A DNA stretch of 64,000 nucleotides. Origin: Blasia pusilla (lineage: Eukaryota > Marchantiophyta > Marchantiopsida > Blasiales). Below, piece after piece: positions 1 through 9,804 of this stretch (within the stretch, counting starts at the first letter, position 1; each line of letters starts with the position of its first letter). The stretch lies in NCBI GenBank assembly GCA_050084515.1, contig CM114275.1, forward strand, positions 26,412,001 through 26,476,000, given 5' to 3'. Both the position numbers and the translations under genes were made by a program. The notes beneath the pieces were generated by a model. The model was not told the origin of the DNA. It saw nothing but the letters and a program-made list of their open reading frames with translations, and made no database searches.

Positions 1-1629
1 GTTATTTAAGCATTTCATGCGTAGCAGATCCTTCGACAGAGCTACCCCGGAGGCTCGGAGATGGGAGTTGAGTGGAAACATGATGCTGTCAGTTCTGCCT
101 CTATTGCGAGGGCTATCCTTTGGAAGAAAACTTTGTTCAGAACTTTTGACAGCTCGAGGATTGCGCATGGCAAGCTGTAGAGAATTACGATTTAATCCCC
201 GGTACAAGTCCACCTTCAAAGTTCAAACTAGGGTTAAGACCTGTCAACCGATCAATTTGACCTTCCGTTGACCTTATGCTACGTACTGAAAAGTTGCTTA
301 ACGTTCCTCATCAAAAAAGTTTGAGAATCAATCCGAATATCAACTAGTACTTAAAAGTTCAATAATCTGGAAGTCAAACACTCTAAAAGGAAGCCCTATT
401 CTATTCTTTGAGAGCTCACCACAGCGAGAAGCCTGAGTGTAGCAAGTACAGATTTGAAGGTTAAAGTCGAAATGATCATTCCTACCTTGACGACCTGACG
501 AATCACTCTCTGAATGGAAGTGAGATTTGTTCCAGACTGCTAACTACTGAACTAATATGCTGCGCTAGATGCTGTGAAGCTAGCCGCGCGCATGCTTCAC
601 TCCCTCTCGTTCTCAGATCAGAGAACACTTAGAAGTCACTAGTCCCTGGAATAGACGATTCGTGAAGAGAGAGAAAAGGCAGGTACATGACATAACGTAT
701 AGTAATTGCGTTGCTTCCGCGTCACCGCGTGATATGGCAGTAGCGCACAGGACGACAAGACACATATGGCGGATGTATAATTGCTCTATTTTCGTATGAA
801 ACTCTCGGCTATTGCAGAGCGGGCTGGTGAGTGGTGACTCTATCGTCACGTGCAAATTTGCATTTCCAGGCAGGCCAACGCGAGTGACAGTCTAGACTCT
901 AGAATCAAGGGCTGAGACCTAAAGAAGATTTCTCACTTTTTGCGCTTCGCCGACGCAATTTCCGCAAGCCTGCTAACAACAGGCCCACGGACCCTGTACC
1001 TAACTTTAATGTTCTACAAGTATTTGAAAGACACCCGAAAAGAAAAGTGGTGGCATACGAACAAATGATCGCGCCCGTCATTGTGATGACATCATTTGCG
1101 ACGTGTGATCGCCTAGGTCCCTCGTTGCAACAGTGCAACCCCCGCAGAAACTTCTGCATTCCTTGCATTCAATAGCAACACCCTCGAGACCAGTGCTGAA
1201 TCAAGTAGCTGAGTCTAGACATCTTCTACTAGGCAAATGTCTGTGATCGCGATTCTGCCCAAACTACAGCACCGGGTCCACCATACTGCAGGCTTTCAGT
1301 GCTTGAATTAAAGAACCCAAGAATCCCAAGAGGCGATCTTTATTATTTCCTTACACGTTTTAGGCTGCCTAAGTGCACGAGCTTTTGCTGTCTGCCATTT
1401 CCTACGCGTTAGGGCAGGGCACTTTTGATCGCAGTTTCCAGATGAGGACGGTGACCTCTACTTACATCACACGTTGTCTGTGATTTAAGCGTAAGTAACT
1501 TGTAAAATTCGAAAAGAACGTCAACTTTGGCGGGATGTAATTCATATTTTTGGATGCTAATTTGGAAAGAGGGATGGTGTTGTTATGGAGGGGGTTAATT
1601 GATTGCTAGATTAGATTTTTTTTTCATTT
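1..1629. other. No gene recognised
   Basis: Mixed-composition DNA with only short overlapping open frames on both strands (longest under 100 codons). None shows a domain, a signal peptide or a splice pattern that I recognise, and I see no clear repeat boundary. The stretch from about 1500 becomes T-rich. Confidence 0.5.
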
Positions 1630-2007
1630 ATGTTGGGGTTTGAAAAAAAATCCCCTGTATTTTCTTATGAATATGTTCAAACGATTCCTATTGGTTTTTC
1701 TCATTCTTTTGCTATTTGCAATGCCTCGCATTACAACTTCATCCCTTCACATCAATGGATGTCTTTCGCTTTCTCTTCACATCATCTTTTTTGGTGTTTT
1801 GATCTCCTTCATACCTTTCTCCCATAGTATCGGCTTTGGTGTGTTTGGTCGTTTTATAGTCGCCTTGGCCAGCTCATTTTTTATTTTTTATGTTGGTGCC
1901 TATTTTTGTGTATGATTTGATTTGATTTAGGTGATTTAGGTGATACATGTTCTTGACTCTTTCAATTTTCAAACCACTTGTTTCGATACCATATAGGTCA
2001 CTTGTAA

Positions 2008-2066
2008 GGTTGCATGTGGACAAAGTCTGTGTCGGTGGACTTATGTCCGTTCTATGGAAGGACTTG
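2008..2066 (+). repeat. MITE-like repeat R, 5' half
   Basis: The sequence begins with GGTTGCATGTGGA and carries the phrase GGACTTATGTCCGTTC. The same phrases recur in reverse complement at 28532-28879 and around 39410-39468. The repeat stops exactly at 2066, where the G1 LTR starts with TGTCACATC, and it resumes after G1 at 24113. This half therefore marks the insertion site of G1. Ends of the form GGTTGCA...TGCAACC suggest a short imperfect terminal inverted repeat. Confidence 0.6.
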
Positions 2067-2531
2067 TGTCACATCTGAGAAGCCGATAGGCCGAGATCTA
2101 TCGTGGATAGGGCGTAGGAGCCAACGGACTATCTTGAGTGTAACTTTGTCCCACAGTGTCGGATGAGGTTGAGGATAGGTCCATTGTGTCAAGAACATTT
2201 TTTCTATCATGTTGAGGTCTTTTACACCCGGGTGACTTGTTGACCAGGTCACCCGCCCCTGGTAACCTGTGCGCATAGGTTACCAAGGGGAGGGCTATTT
2301 TTAGGGAAAGAGCCTTTTGGCTCTTCCCAACCCTACATAAGAGAGGAAGGTGGCTTTCCTAAGCCATCTTTCTCATGTTGGGCCGTTGGAGCACCTCTCT
2401 TGTATGTGTGTGAGATAGGACTAGGGTGCTAGCGTCCAGATTCCTTGATAGCACAGGGTGGACGAGGCTCAACATGCCGATGTAGATTGAGGAGTGGAGT
2501 TTTAGGCCGGGTGTGACGTTTTTACTACTCT
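2067..2531 (+). repeat. G1 5' LTR, partial (module B only)
   Basis: This segment is closely similar to 23500-23970. It starts with TGTCACATCTGAG, contains the near-palindrome GGTAACCTGTGCGCATAGG followed by TTACC, has a TATA-like CCTACATAAGAG near 2331, and ends with TTTTTACTACTC. In the right-hand LTR the match is followed at once by a 143-bp module A; that module is missing here. A copy of A instead lies just before the right LTR (see findings). No clear tRNA primer-binding site follows. Confidence 0.65.
2300..2345 (+). promoter_or_regulatory. Putative LTR promoter (TATA-like region) of G1
   Basis: The LTR has CCCTACATAAGAG here and CCCTATATAGGAG at the matching position of the right copy (near 23770). 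A TATA-like element in the middle of the LTR, followed by a conserved segment, fits a U3/R promoter. The third LTR-like copy at 37267 has GGGTATATAAGG at the equivalent place. The assignment is inferred from position and conservation only. Confidence 0.4.
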
Positions 2532-3190
2532 TTATTTTTACATGAGAAAGATGTCAGGGGGCTGGTGGGAATTTGTTGTGTGCAGGTAGGCAAGCGAGTT
2601 GCCTTGGTCGGGAGCCCTTGGAGACGCGTGTGTTGCAGGTGTTGGTCATTTTTATGTTCGGAAGACAGTGGGCGGAAGCGCTGTCCGTTTTTCTCAGAGT
2701 TTGCTGGTGCACAGGGATTGAGGACAGTGGCAGAGTGTAGTACGGAGTGGGGCGGTGAGTGCATCGTCGAGAGTAGCGAGAGTGTCGAGAAAAAGCAGGA
2801 GGCGTTTAGGTCGGCGGGCAGGGACGGGTGAACGGCGACGGGAAGACGGCGGACGACGACGGCGCGCGCCCCCCCTCCCTCCAACGTGGTCGGACCGAAC
2901 GTGGTTGGATGGCAACGTGGTAGGATTCAGGATGTGATGACCAGTTTACCAGGGTGAAACTACTTACATGGTAGAGGCAGGGCAGACGTAGTTGAGAGTC
3001 CGGATGTGGTCGAGATCATGTTCACGTGGTTGGACATGGCGTACGTGGTAGGAGTGGAGCCCGACCAGGGTGAGTCAGGTTACATGCCGCGTGTGGGAAT
3101 GGACGGAGAGGTTTGGGCGACATGATGTTTTTGGGCACGACAGGGCGTTGCGAGAGTTGACGATGGAGGGGTGTGATACCCACAATTTTG
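2532..3190 (+). other. G1 5' leader (non-coding)
   Basis: G-rich sequence with repeated GTGGTNGGA and GGTGAG phrases lies between the LTR part and the nested copia DNA. Its style resumes at about 8180-8800, just before gag. Open frames here on both strands are short and repetitive in composition, and no protein family is recognised. Most likely it is the untranslated leader of G1, split by C1. Confidence 0.4.
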
Positions 3191-3294
3191 TACTCTTGAA
3201 GAATATATCTTTTTATTCAACGAAGACTCTTGTATATTATGATTTTGATTATGATTATTTATTATTATGAGGAAGAATGAGTGAATCACAAAGC

Positions 3295-4075
3295 TCCTGG
3301 GACAAGGCAGAGAGATGGAAGATCAAGGATTTGCCTTAGAGGAGAGGAAAATGCAATAACGAAGTCTCAAGACTCAGAACGAAGCTTAACGAAGCTTCGT
3401 TACATTCTTTCGAGAGAAGGGTCTCATGAAGAGTCCTTCAGAAGCAAATTTGTATGTGTTTTGCAAAGATGGGATGTATATGTTGATAGTCTTGTATGTG
3501 GATGATCTGATCATCACAGGAGACCACAGTAAGAAAATAGAGGAAATGAAGGGAGTGTTGGAATCTGAGTTTGAAATATCAGATTTAGGTCTTCTGCACT
3601 ACTTTATAGGATTGGAAATTTGGCAACAGTCAGATTCTATTTTTCTCTCTCAGCAGAAGTATGCTAGAGAAATCTTGAAGGCATTCGAGATGACCGAGTG
3701 TAAGGCAGTGGTCTCGCCAATGGAGGTAGAGTTGAAACTCTCGATGGAGGATATTTCACCATTGGTAGATGAAAAGATGTACAGAAAGCTTGTAGGCAGT
3801 TTGATATTTTTGTGTAACAAGAGACTGACACATTAGCTTCATTTGTGGGAGTATTGAGTAGGTTCTCAACTAAGCCTCGTGAGAACCATTGGAAGGCAGG
3901 GATACGTGTGTTGAAGTACATCAAAGGCACTATCGAGTACGGCATCACCTATGGAGCAGGGACGGAAATGATAGGTTTTTGTGACTCAGATTGGGCAGGA
4001 GATTCAGATTCTCAAAGATCAGTTTCGGGTTATTGCTTCTTGGTAGGATCAGTTCTCAATTCTCTCTAGTGGAAT
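3295..4075 (+). pseudogene. Copia RT C-terminal half and RNase H start (inverted piece of C1)
   Basis: Frames at 3426-3836 and 3845-4069 read as copia pol: the RT motif YVDDLIITG, the downstream FEISDLG and HYFIGLEI segment, the YRKLVGSL segment, then the RNase H start with FCDSDWAGD and RSVSGYCF. A stop after residue 136 and a frame change separate the parts, and the region before 3426 is damaged (a KAPGT remnant of the usual LKQAPRAW stretch). This is the part missing from the minus-strand C1 polyprotein, and it begins where that one stops in family terms, so it is probably the same element after an inversion of about 1.25 kb. A separate copia fragment is the alternative. Confidence 0.7.
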
Positions 4076-4536
4076 TGACAGCATGTTCAGGTAGATTTTC
4101 CTCTCAACATCAAGAAACCTCATAGAGATCTCAACACAAAAGCTCGCTTCTCCTACTTTCGGAACTCAATCCGTCTCGGCAGGTTACTCTCTGTCAAACA
4201 GATTTCCTACAACTCAGGTTGATTATTTCAGTGATGAGACAGGTTTGCCTGATTCACTCTTCACTCTGCAGACCCAAAAAGAATACTCAGACAGAAGCAT
4301 CGCACATCAGAATGAATGAATGATTGCTTTACTACTCCATCAAGAACGAGAAAGCTTCAAAGTGTATACAAGCTCGAGAGGGTACTACTCTCTTGCTCGG
4401 ACCATTCCTACAACATAAGGACTTCGTAAGAGAATGATGATTATGGCTTCTGCCTTGTTTCTTAAATATTCGCTGGAGTGGAAGTGATCCAAAGATTCGA
4501 AACGTTCTTCATGAAGCTAGTGTCTCTTCACTATTT
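4076..4536. other. No coding sequence seen
   Basis: No readable RNase H continuation and no copy of the C1 LTR (7532-7852) is visible in either orientation by eye. It may hold the decayed end of the inverted copia piece. Confidence 0.4.
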
Positions 4537-4995
4537 CTAACTACCTAGATCTATGGTTCTCTTAGGTTTTCCTACGATCCCTGCATATACCTCCTCCTTG
4601 AGACTCCCGTTCAGAAAAGCAGACTTCACATCGTATTGGTATACAGGCCAACGTCTTGTTCCTGCAACCGCTAGAACAATTCGAATGGTTGTTATCCTTG
4701 CAAAGTGGGGGAGCAAAGTCTCATAGTAGTCAAAGCCTTCGATTTGTGAGCATCCTTGTGCGACCAACCTCGCTTTGAATTTATCCAATGTACCGTCCGA
4801 CTTGTACTTGGTCTTGTACACCCACTTGGTGCGTATTATCTTCCTGTCCTCTGGCTTTTCAACCAAAGTCCAAGTTTCATTTCTCTGAATAGCGTCCATC
4901 TCCGTCTGCATGGCCTCTCTCCATTGAGGATGAGCCAGGGCCTCATCCAAGCATGATGGCTCTTCCACCTTCAAGACCTCTGTCATCAGGGCCAT
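4537..4995 (-). pseudogene. Copia RT, N-terminal part (C1)
   Basis: 152 codons with the features of the N-terminal copia RT domain: a WREAMQTEMDAI segment, NETWTLVE, KWVYKTKYKSDG, the KARLVAQG motif, and YDVKSAFLNGSLKEEVY. The usual PPGF segment should follow, but the frame ends about 15 residues later in unrelated sequence at 4537, where the inversion breakpoint is proposed. It lies directly downstream of the 5066-6928 frame and belongs to the same polyprotein; a short stop-containing stretch (4996-5065) separates them. Confidence 0.8.
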
Positions 4996-5065
4996 GTTGA
5001 CGAGATGTGCGGAAGCTCTATTCTCGCTCCTCTAGTCTCTTGATCTCCTTGGATGTGTAACAACT

Positions 5066-6928
5066 TCATCGATTCTTTGATGGATCCTTACCATCCAAGA
5101 GCTGCTTTATCCACTTAGGGTATGACGACCGTAGTGGAAGAGCAGGTTGCTCTTTGTAATCATCACCAAAATCTTCTTCTTGATGATCTGGTGTAAACAT
5201 CTGTGGTGTGCTTTGGTGGGTTATCTCTTCGTTTGATGATAATGTGGACGGACCACTGATATCCGCCACTTGACGAGGCTGTTCTTGGAACACCACGTCA
5301 CGACTCACAAGCATCTTCTTTTCCTGAGGACACCAAAGGCGATAATCTTTAGACTCATCATTGTATCCCATAAAGATGCACTTCCTGCTCTTGGACTCTA
5401 ACTTGGTCTTCGATGCTTCAGGAATATGTACAAAACACTCACTACCAAAAGTCCTGAAATGTTGGACTGATGGTACCTTACCTGAGTATGATTGATGAGG
5501 AGTCATGCCTTGCACTGACTTGGTAGCACTTCTATTTAGAATGTATACGGCAGTATTAACAGCTTCAGCCCAAAAGCCTTCTGTCAAACCTTTTGCTTTC
5601 ATCATACATCTTGCCATCTCTACCACTGTACGATTTCGACGCTCAACAACTCCATTTTGTTGTGGTGTATGTGTCGTGGTTAACTGTCGCTTGATTCCAT
5701 GCTCTCCCAAATATTTGTTGAATTCTGTTGATAAGAATTCTCCTCCTCGATCGGTGCAAAGCTTTTGTACCTTCTTTCCTGTCTCATTCTCAACCAGCTT
5801 GTGCCATACTTTAAATTTTCCAAAATCACTTGCCTTATCACGAAGGAAATACACCCACATCTTCCTACTATAATGGTCGACAACTAAAAAGAAGTAGGAA
5901 GAACCACCTAATGCCACCGTTCTCATTTTACCACAGAGGTCAGCATGTATCAACTCTAGAGGAGCCTTTGGCCTATTGCTGGACTCTTGTGGAAATGGTT
6001 GTCGGTGTTGCTTGCCCATCATACAAGCTTCACAAGTATCCGACACTCCAGAAATTGTTGGTAAATTAGCAACCATGCCAGATTTCTGCATCTGACTTAG
6101 TAAGGGAAAGCTTAGGTGACCAAATCTTTCATGCCACAACTTACTGCTACTAAGATCTGTACCTACACTTGTCGTGAAAGCATACAACTCGTAGATATTT
6201 CCATGTCGTATACCTTCACCCACTACTTTCCCATTGGCATCCTCAATGACTGCTCCAATTTTCTTGAAACGAACTTCTAGGTCACGATCACATAATATTG
6301 CCACTGAAATCAAATTTCGCTTCAACTCTGGTACGTACAGTACATCTGTTAACTTCTTTTCATCTCCTTTTTGTGAGACTAAAGAAATTTTGCCTTTCCC
6401 TTCTACAGGGCACTTTGCATTATTCCCAACAGTAACAACGATGGGCTCCTGTAGAGGCTGTAAGGAGCTATACCAATCCTTATGATTGGTCATATGCCTA
6501 GATGCTCCACTATCGAGCACCCATGCATCTTCACTCTTTGTCTTAGTGGTATGTTCTGCCTGTGTGCAGAACTCTTCTATTGCTACCCAAGCATCTACTT
6601 TATGTTCTCCAAGTTCAACAGAATTTCCAGACTCCTTCTTAGGTCTTAAACAACCGTTCTTCTCATCCTGACTTCTCTTCCTACAATCTTTGATAAGATG
6701 ACCTAGCTTACCATAATAAAAGCATTTGAAGGCTTTTCTTGGAAATTTCTTCTTGACATTTGAACTGTAATCCTGATTTCTACCTCTCTGTACGTTGGCA
6801 GTAAATGCTGCGTCACTTCCCTCTCTTGCTTTGAAGCGCATTTCCTCTTCTACCAATATTGCACTAAATTGTTCAAAAGTAAGCGGCGTGGGTCTTACTT
6901 GAGTATTTCTGATGACTAAACTCATCAT
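5066..6928 (-). CDS. Copia polyprotein: late gag, protease, integrase (C1)
   Basis: A 620-codon open frame. Residues 69-82 form a zinc knuckle of CX2CX4HX4C type in which the second Cys is Tyr (residue 72). The protease active site DSG is at 139-141, within WVLDSGASRHMT. The GAG-pre-integrase and zinc-binding part has WHERFGHL and the CEACMMGK segment. The integrase core shows the catalytic acidic residues in HADLCG, CTDRGGEF and NGVVERRN. The C-terminal part ends in a linker to the RT. Length and order fit the middle of a plant copia polyprotein. It lacks its own start: the reading frame is continuous in family terms with the gag frame at 7028-7456, after frame changes around 6930-7030. This is the most intact long ORF in the window. 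Confidence 0.85.
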   Translation of the reverse strand: MMSLVIRNTQVRPTPLTFEQFSAILVEEEMRFKAREGSDAAFTANVQRGRNQDYSSNVKKKFPRKAFKCFYYGKLGHLIKDCRKRSQDEKNGCLRPKKESGNSVELGEHKVDAWVAIEEFCTQAEHTTKTKSEDAWVLDSGASRHMTNHKDWYSSLQPLQEPIVVTVGNNAKCPVEGKGKISLVSQKGDEKKLTDVLYVPELKRNLISVAILCDRDLEVRFKKIGAVIEDANGKVVGEGIRHGNIYELYAFTTSVGTDLSSSKLWHERFGHLSFPLLSQMQKSGMVANLPTISGVSDTCEACMMGKQHRQPFPQESSNRPKAPLELIHADLCGKMRTVALGGSSYFFLVVDHYSRKMWVYFLRDKASDFGKFKVWHKLVENETGKKVQKLCTDRGGEFLSTEFNKYLGEHGIKRQLTTTHTPQQNGVVERRNRTVVEMARCMMKAKGLTEGFWAEAVNTAVYILNRSATKSVQGMTPHQSYSGKVPSVQHFRTFGSECFVHIPEASKTKLESKSRKCIFMGYNDESKDYRLWCPQEKKMLVSRDVVFQEQPRQVADISGPSTLSSNEEITHQSTPQMFTPDHQEEDFGDDYKEQPALPLRSSYPKWIKQLLDGKDPSKNR

Positions 6929-7027
6929 ACCTTGGAGGCAAAATCCTTATGCACCGGCGTGCCAAATCTTCGCTAGACTTTGAAATTCCCACGGACGCCA
7001 TCCGATCTTGAAGATTCTTGATCCTTG

Positions 7028-7456
7028 TCAAAAATTGCTCGCGCTTTCTCCTTTCGAGAATTTCTGACGTAGTCGATTCTCCAGATTTCGAATCCGAGTC
7101 TCATTCCTCGTTTCATATTGATTCTTCAAAATGTTCCACGCCTCAGCAGCAGTGGTTGTATGTTGAATGAGAGTCATGACAGAATCAGTTACATTCGTGA
7201 CAATCGCATATAGAGCATCAGCGTTTGTGCGTCTCCATGCCAATAATACAACAGGATCAATATCTCCAGATGAAGATGAACTTGCAGAACTCAAACTAGC
7301 TTGTGGATTTGAATCGACCCCTGTGGCCGTTTCCCAGATCTCAAATGATTCGAGAACAGTTCTCATTTTGAACTTCCACAACGTATAGTTAGACCCATCT
7401 AACTTCCCTTCACCCAGCGGAGGAGGGCGAGCACGAACTGACGAAGAAGTAGCCAT
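7028..7456 (-). CDS. Copia gag, N-terminal part (C1)
   Basis: 142 codons starting with MATSSSVRARPPPLGEG. The segment LDGSNYTLWKFKMRT is the usual copia gag start (UBN2-type), followed by AWNILKNQYETRNETR. Upstream lie a tRNA-iMet primer-binding site and the LTR, which supports this start. The frame breaks near 7028; sequence in another frame continues the gag domain (DRMASVGISKSSEDL) to about 6930, so at least two frame changes separate gag from the long polyprotein frame. Confidence 0.8.
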   Translation of the reverse strand: MATSSSVRARPPPLGEGKLDGSNYTLWKFKMRTVLESFEIWETATGVDSNPQASLSSASSSSSGDIDPVVLLAWRRTNADALYAIVTNVTDSVMTLIQHTTTAAEAWNILKNQYETRNETRIRNLENRLRQKFSKGESASNF

Positions 7457-7517
7457 CTCTCAAGATTTTGTGCAAACACACTAGATCTCCAGATACAAAA
7501 TACTGGAAAAACCTACT

Positions 7518-7529
7518 GCTCTGATACCA
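7518..7529 (-). promoter_or_regulatory. C1 primer-binding site (tRNA-iMet type)
   Basis: The minus strand reads TGGTATCAGAGC, the standard plant copia primer-binding site complementary to the 3' end of initiator Met tRNA. It lies 2 bp inside an LTR end reading TTTTCTCA. Confidence 0.85.
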
Positions 7530-7531
7530 TA

Positions 7532-7852
7532 TGAGAAAACAGAAAGTGACTAAATCACTGAAATCTTTACAAAAACTTAGAGATACAAAGTGGCCTAGTC
7601 CGTCCGTGCGCTCACAGAAGAGCTTTGATGGAACCTGAACTGGGAGATAACTCGACATACAGGAATGCGCTACCGCTGCGGCTCCCGACTATTTCACTAC
7701 TCAGGAAAACTAGGGTTTTTACCTATTTTTCTTCGTTTCTATTAATAGAAAAATTTTGCAGAACTCTAATTTTGCAGAATTTATCTAACCCTATATTGCA
7801 TCAGGGTGCCCCGCACCCTGATGCAATATAGGGTTAGATAAACCTAGTAACA
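7532..7852 (-). repeat. C1 5' LTR (far boundary tentative)
   Basis: The inner edge is fixed by the primer-binding site: on the plus strand the LTR begins TGAGAAAACAG. The outer edge is guessed at 7852 because a minus-strand TGTTACTAGG there would give a TG...CA unit of about 321 bp. A 30-bp perfect hairpin sits near the outer end. No second copy was found to confirm the boundary. Confidence 0.5.
7780..7842. repeat. Perfect 30-bp inverted repeat with a 3-nt loop
   Basis: The arms at 7780-7809 and 7813-7842 are exact reverse complements, separated by CCC. The outer end of the stem is TTTATCTAACCC and the inner end CAGGGTGC. It sits at the upstream edge of the C1 LTR. It could be an LTR regulatory hairpin or a junction palindrome made by a rearrangement. 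Confidence 0.95.
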
Positions 7853-8801
7853 CTACTCCGTAAACCACCTACGTCATATTATTATGACTCCTTCGACGTT
7901 TAAGTCGGAACCATCGATCTAGGCTTCTCCTCATACAAGGGGGCCGATCAAATCAATGGTGCTCAGAGGAGTGGATGTTGAGAATCCAATACCTTTGGTA
8001 CTAAGAAAGATTAGAGGATATTGATAAGACATTGAATATAACTCACACCCATTTAAATACAACTATTACAACAAAATTTTAATTCCGAACTCTCTTTTCA
8101 TCAAACAATGATCCTCTTGGGAATCGAACTTATTAAAACGACTATAAACTAGAAACTCTTGTACATTACATATAGCAAGAAGGCAATGCGCATGATGCCG
8201 ACGGGTTGTCCGCATCTGTTGACGGGAGGAACGACCTGTTGGTCGAGGAGAGTGTTGTGTTGCAGAGGTTGTCATATCACGTGGAGGAGTGCATGTTGAC
8301 GGTGCAGCAGGTTGGAGGGCGTGATCAGGTTACCCATTCGAGTCCCTTTTCCCGCACTTGTCGTGTGTGATTGAGAGTCCTGGGTATTGGGTAGTAGCTG
8401 GTGCTAGGTGGGTGCAGTGATGGTGACAAGTGTAGATTCTGTTCATGTGTAGCATGTTGGTGGATATACGGTGATTTTCGAGTAGGAGTCGCGTGTATGA
8501 CCCGAGAGAGTGTCGCTACGTTAGGTGAGTCAGTTGGGAGGCTCATGGTGAGCCCGAGTGTTGAGTGTGCGTAAGGCCGGGTATGTCATCACGGGATTGA
8601 TGTTAGCATAGGTGAGCTAGTAAGGCGTGTGGGAGACTCTCGGTGAGTTTGAGTGCTTGAGCGGGTGAGACAGGGTTTGTCATCATAGTGTTCTTCCAGG
8701 GTTTGGAAGAACGAAGTAGTGCGAGCAGTAGTAGTGGTGTGACACGGAGTGGAGTGAGATACCGAGGGGTTACCGGTGAGGAGCTACCTTGACATCCATG
8801 C
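7853..8801. other. Non-coding; right flank of C1, then G1 leader
   Basis: 7853-8180 is AT-richer and unassigned. From about 8180 the G-rich, GTG- and GGTGAG-rich style of the G1 leader returns and runs into gag. No protein is recognised. Confidence 0.4.
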
Positions 8802-9804
8802 GTGGCTGGATCGTCATCATTAGACACTGGGTCTGGTGATGAGATCGCAAACAGAGACAGTAGTACTTGGCAGGAGATGGACGACATGGGCCATTGGGGC
8901 ATGCGTCATTTCTCGGGTGCAGTGGGCACCATCGACTTAGATGATTTTATCCAGGAGTTCGACACGTGGTGGGACTTCCTGGAGATACGGACCCCGACAC
9001 GATTCAACCCTTTCATGGCATGGAAGGGGTTGTTCCAGCACTTGGAGGGTCCTACATGGAGTTTTGATGGATGACTACATGGAGTTTTGATCACTATATT
9101 CAGTAGAGATTGATGCCTGGAGGATGTTTTGGGCTCCAAGGTATGTGTCCACTAGTGGTCGCGAGGCATATGATGGGATTGTGAGAGGAGAGAGACCCAC
9201 ACCATCAGCCCGGAGACTAGATGGAGAGGAGGGCAGTGAGACAGGCAATGTGGTAGAGACCCTCGGTGGTAGAGGGCCACCCGGCCTTGACCCCAAAGTG
9301 GAGTTCTTTCAACAGGTTGGGGAAGAGCTACGGGGCTTACGTCATCAAACAAGTCAAGAGTCTCTGGATTTTCAGCCACGATCGGGTGAGAGTCTGAGAG
9401 AGGCATTCATGCGTATGAGGAGGCTGATCATTGCTACGTATGGAGTGACTGAGGCGCAATCAGTCTAGTATTGGTACGAGTCTGGACCGAGAACTACGGA
9501 GGAGAGTCCGAGATGCGGTGCTGATTCACACAGCGAAGCCCATATTGAAGGTGGTCTTTGAGTTGTCTAAGCGTATTGAGCTCAACATGAGTGAGGAGCA
9601 GGAAGTGACCGCTAGAGTTTCTCGAGAGTCGACGGGTCCACGAGCGATGGTGACCCCACAAGTGCCACAACGAGCACTAGTACCATGAGAGCGGGCGAGT
9701 GTGCCCAGAGAGCGGGGCGGGAACCGTGAGCCTATGAGGCAACGACCCGTACCTACATATGTTGCCCAGCAGGGACCGATGTGGTCATGTTGGAAGTGTG
9801 GAGG
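8802..9804 (+). pseudogene. G1 gag (capsid part, broken)
   Basis: Frames at 8802-9071, 9124-9468 and onward read as one gypsy gag. It opens with MAGSSSLDTGSG, has a helical capsid-like part (IQEFDTWWDFLEIRTPTRF, then EFFQQVGEELRGLRHQ and SLREAFMRMRRLIIATYG) and ends at a CWKCGGP zinc-knuckle start, where G2 is inserted. There is a stop after WSFDG and further frame changes near 9468 and 9690. The other half of gag follows G2 at 17159. Confidence 0.65.

Larger units (their letters stand above)
3281..7852 (-). mobile_element. C1: Ty1/copia element, 3' part inverted, nested in the G1 leader
   Basis: On the minus strand, in transcription order: an LTR (7532-7852), a tRNA-iMet type primer site, gag, CCHC-like knuckle, protease, integrase and the N-terminal part of RT, which breaks off at 4537. 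The missing RT C-terminal half and RNase H start lie on the plus strand at 3295-4069. Flipping about 3285-4540 restores a collinear element. I could not find a matching 3' LTR. The left boundary is uncertain; AT-rich DNA begins near 3180. Confidence 0.65.

Noticed and set aside
2525-2937. Overlapping Arg/Pro-rich ORFs as host proteins
   Set aside because: Low-complexity frames on both strands in the G1 leader.
5505-5873. Plus-strand ORF inside the C1 polyprotein
   Set aside because: Antisense shadow of the copia integrase frame.
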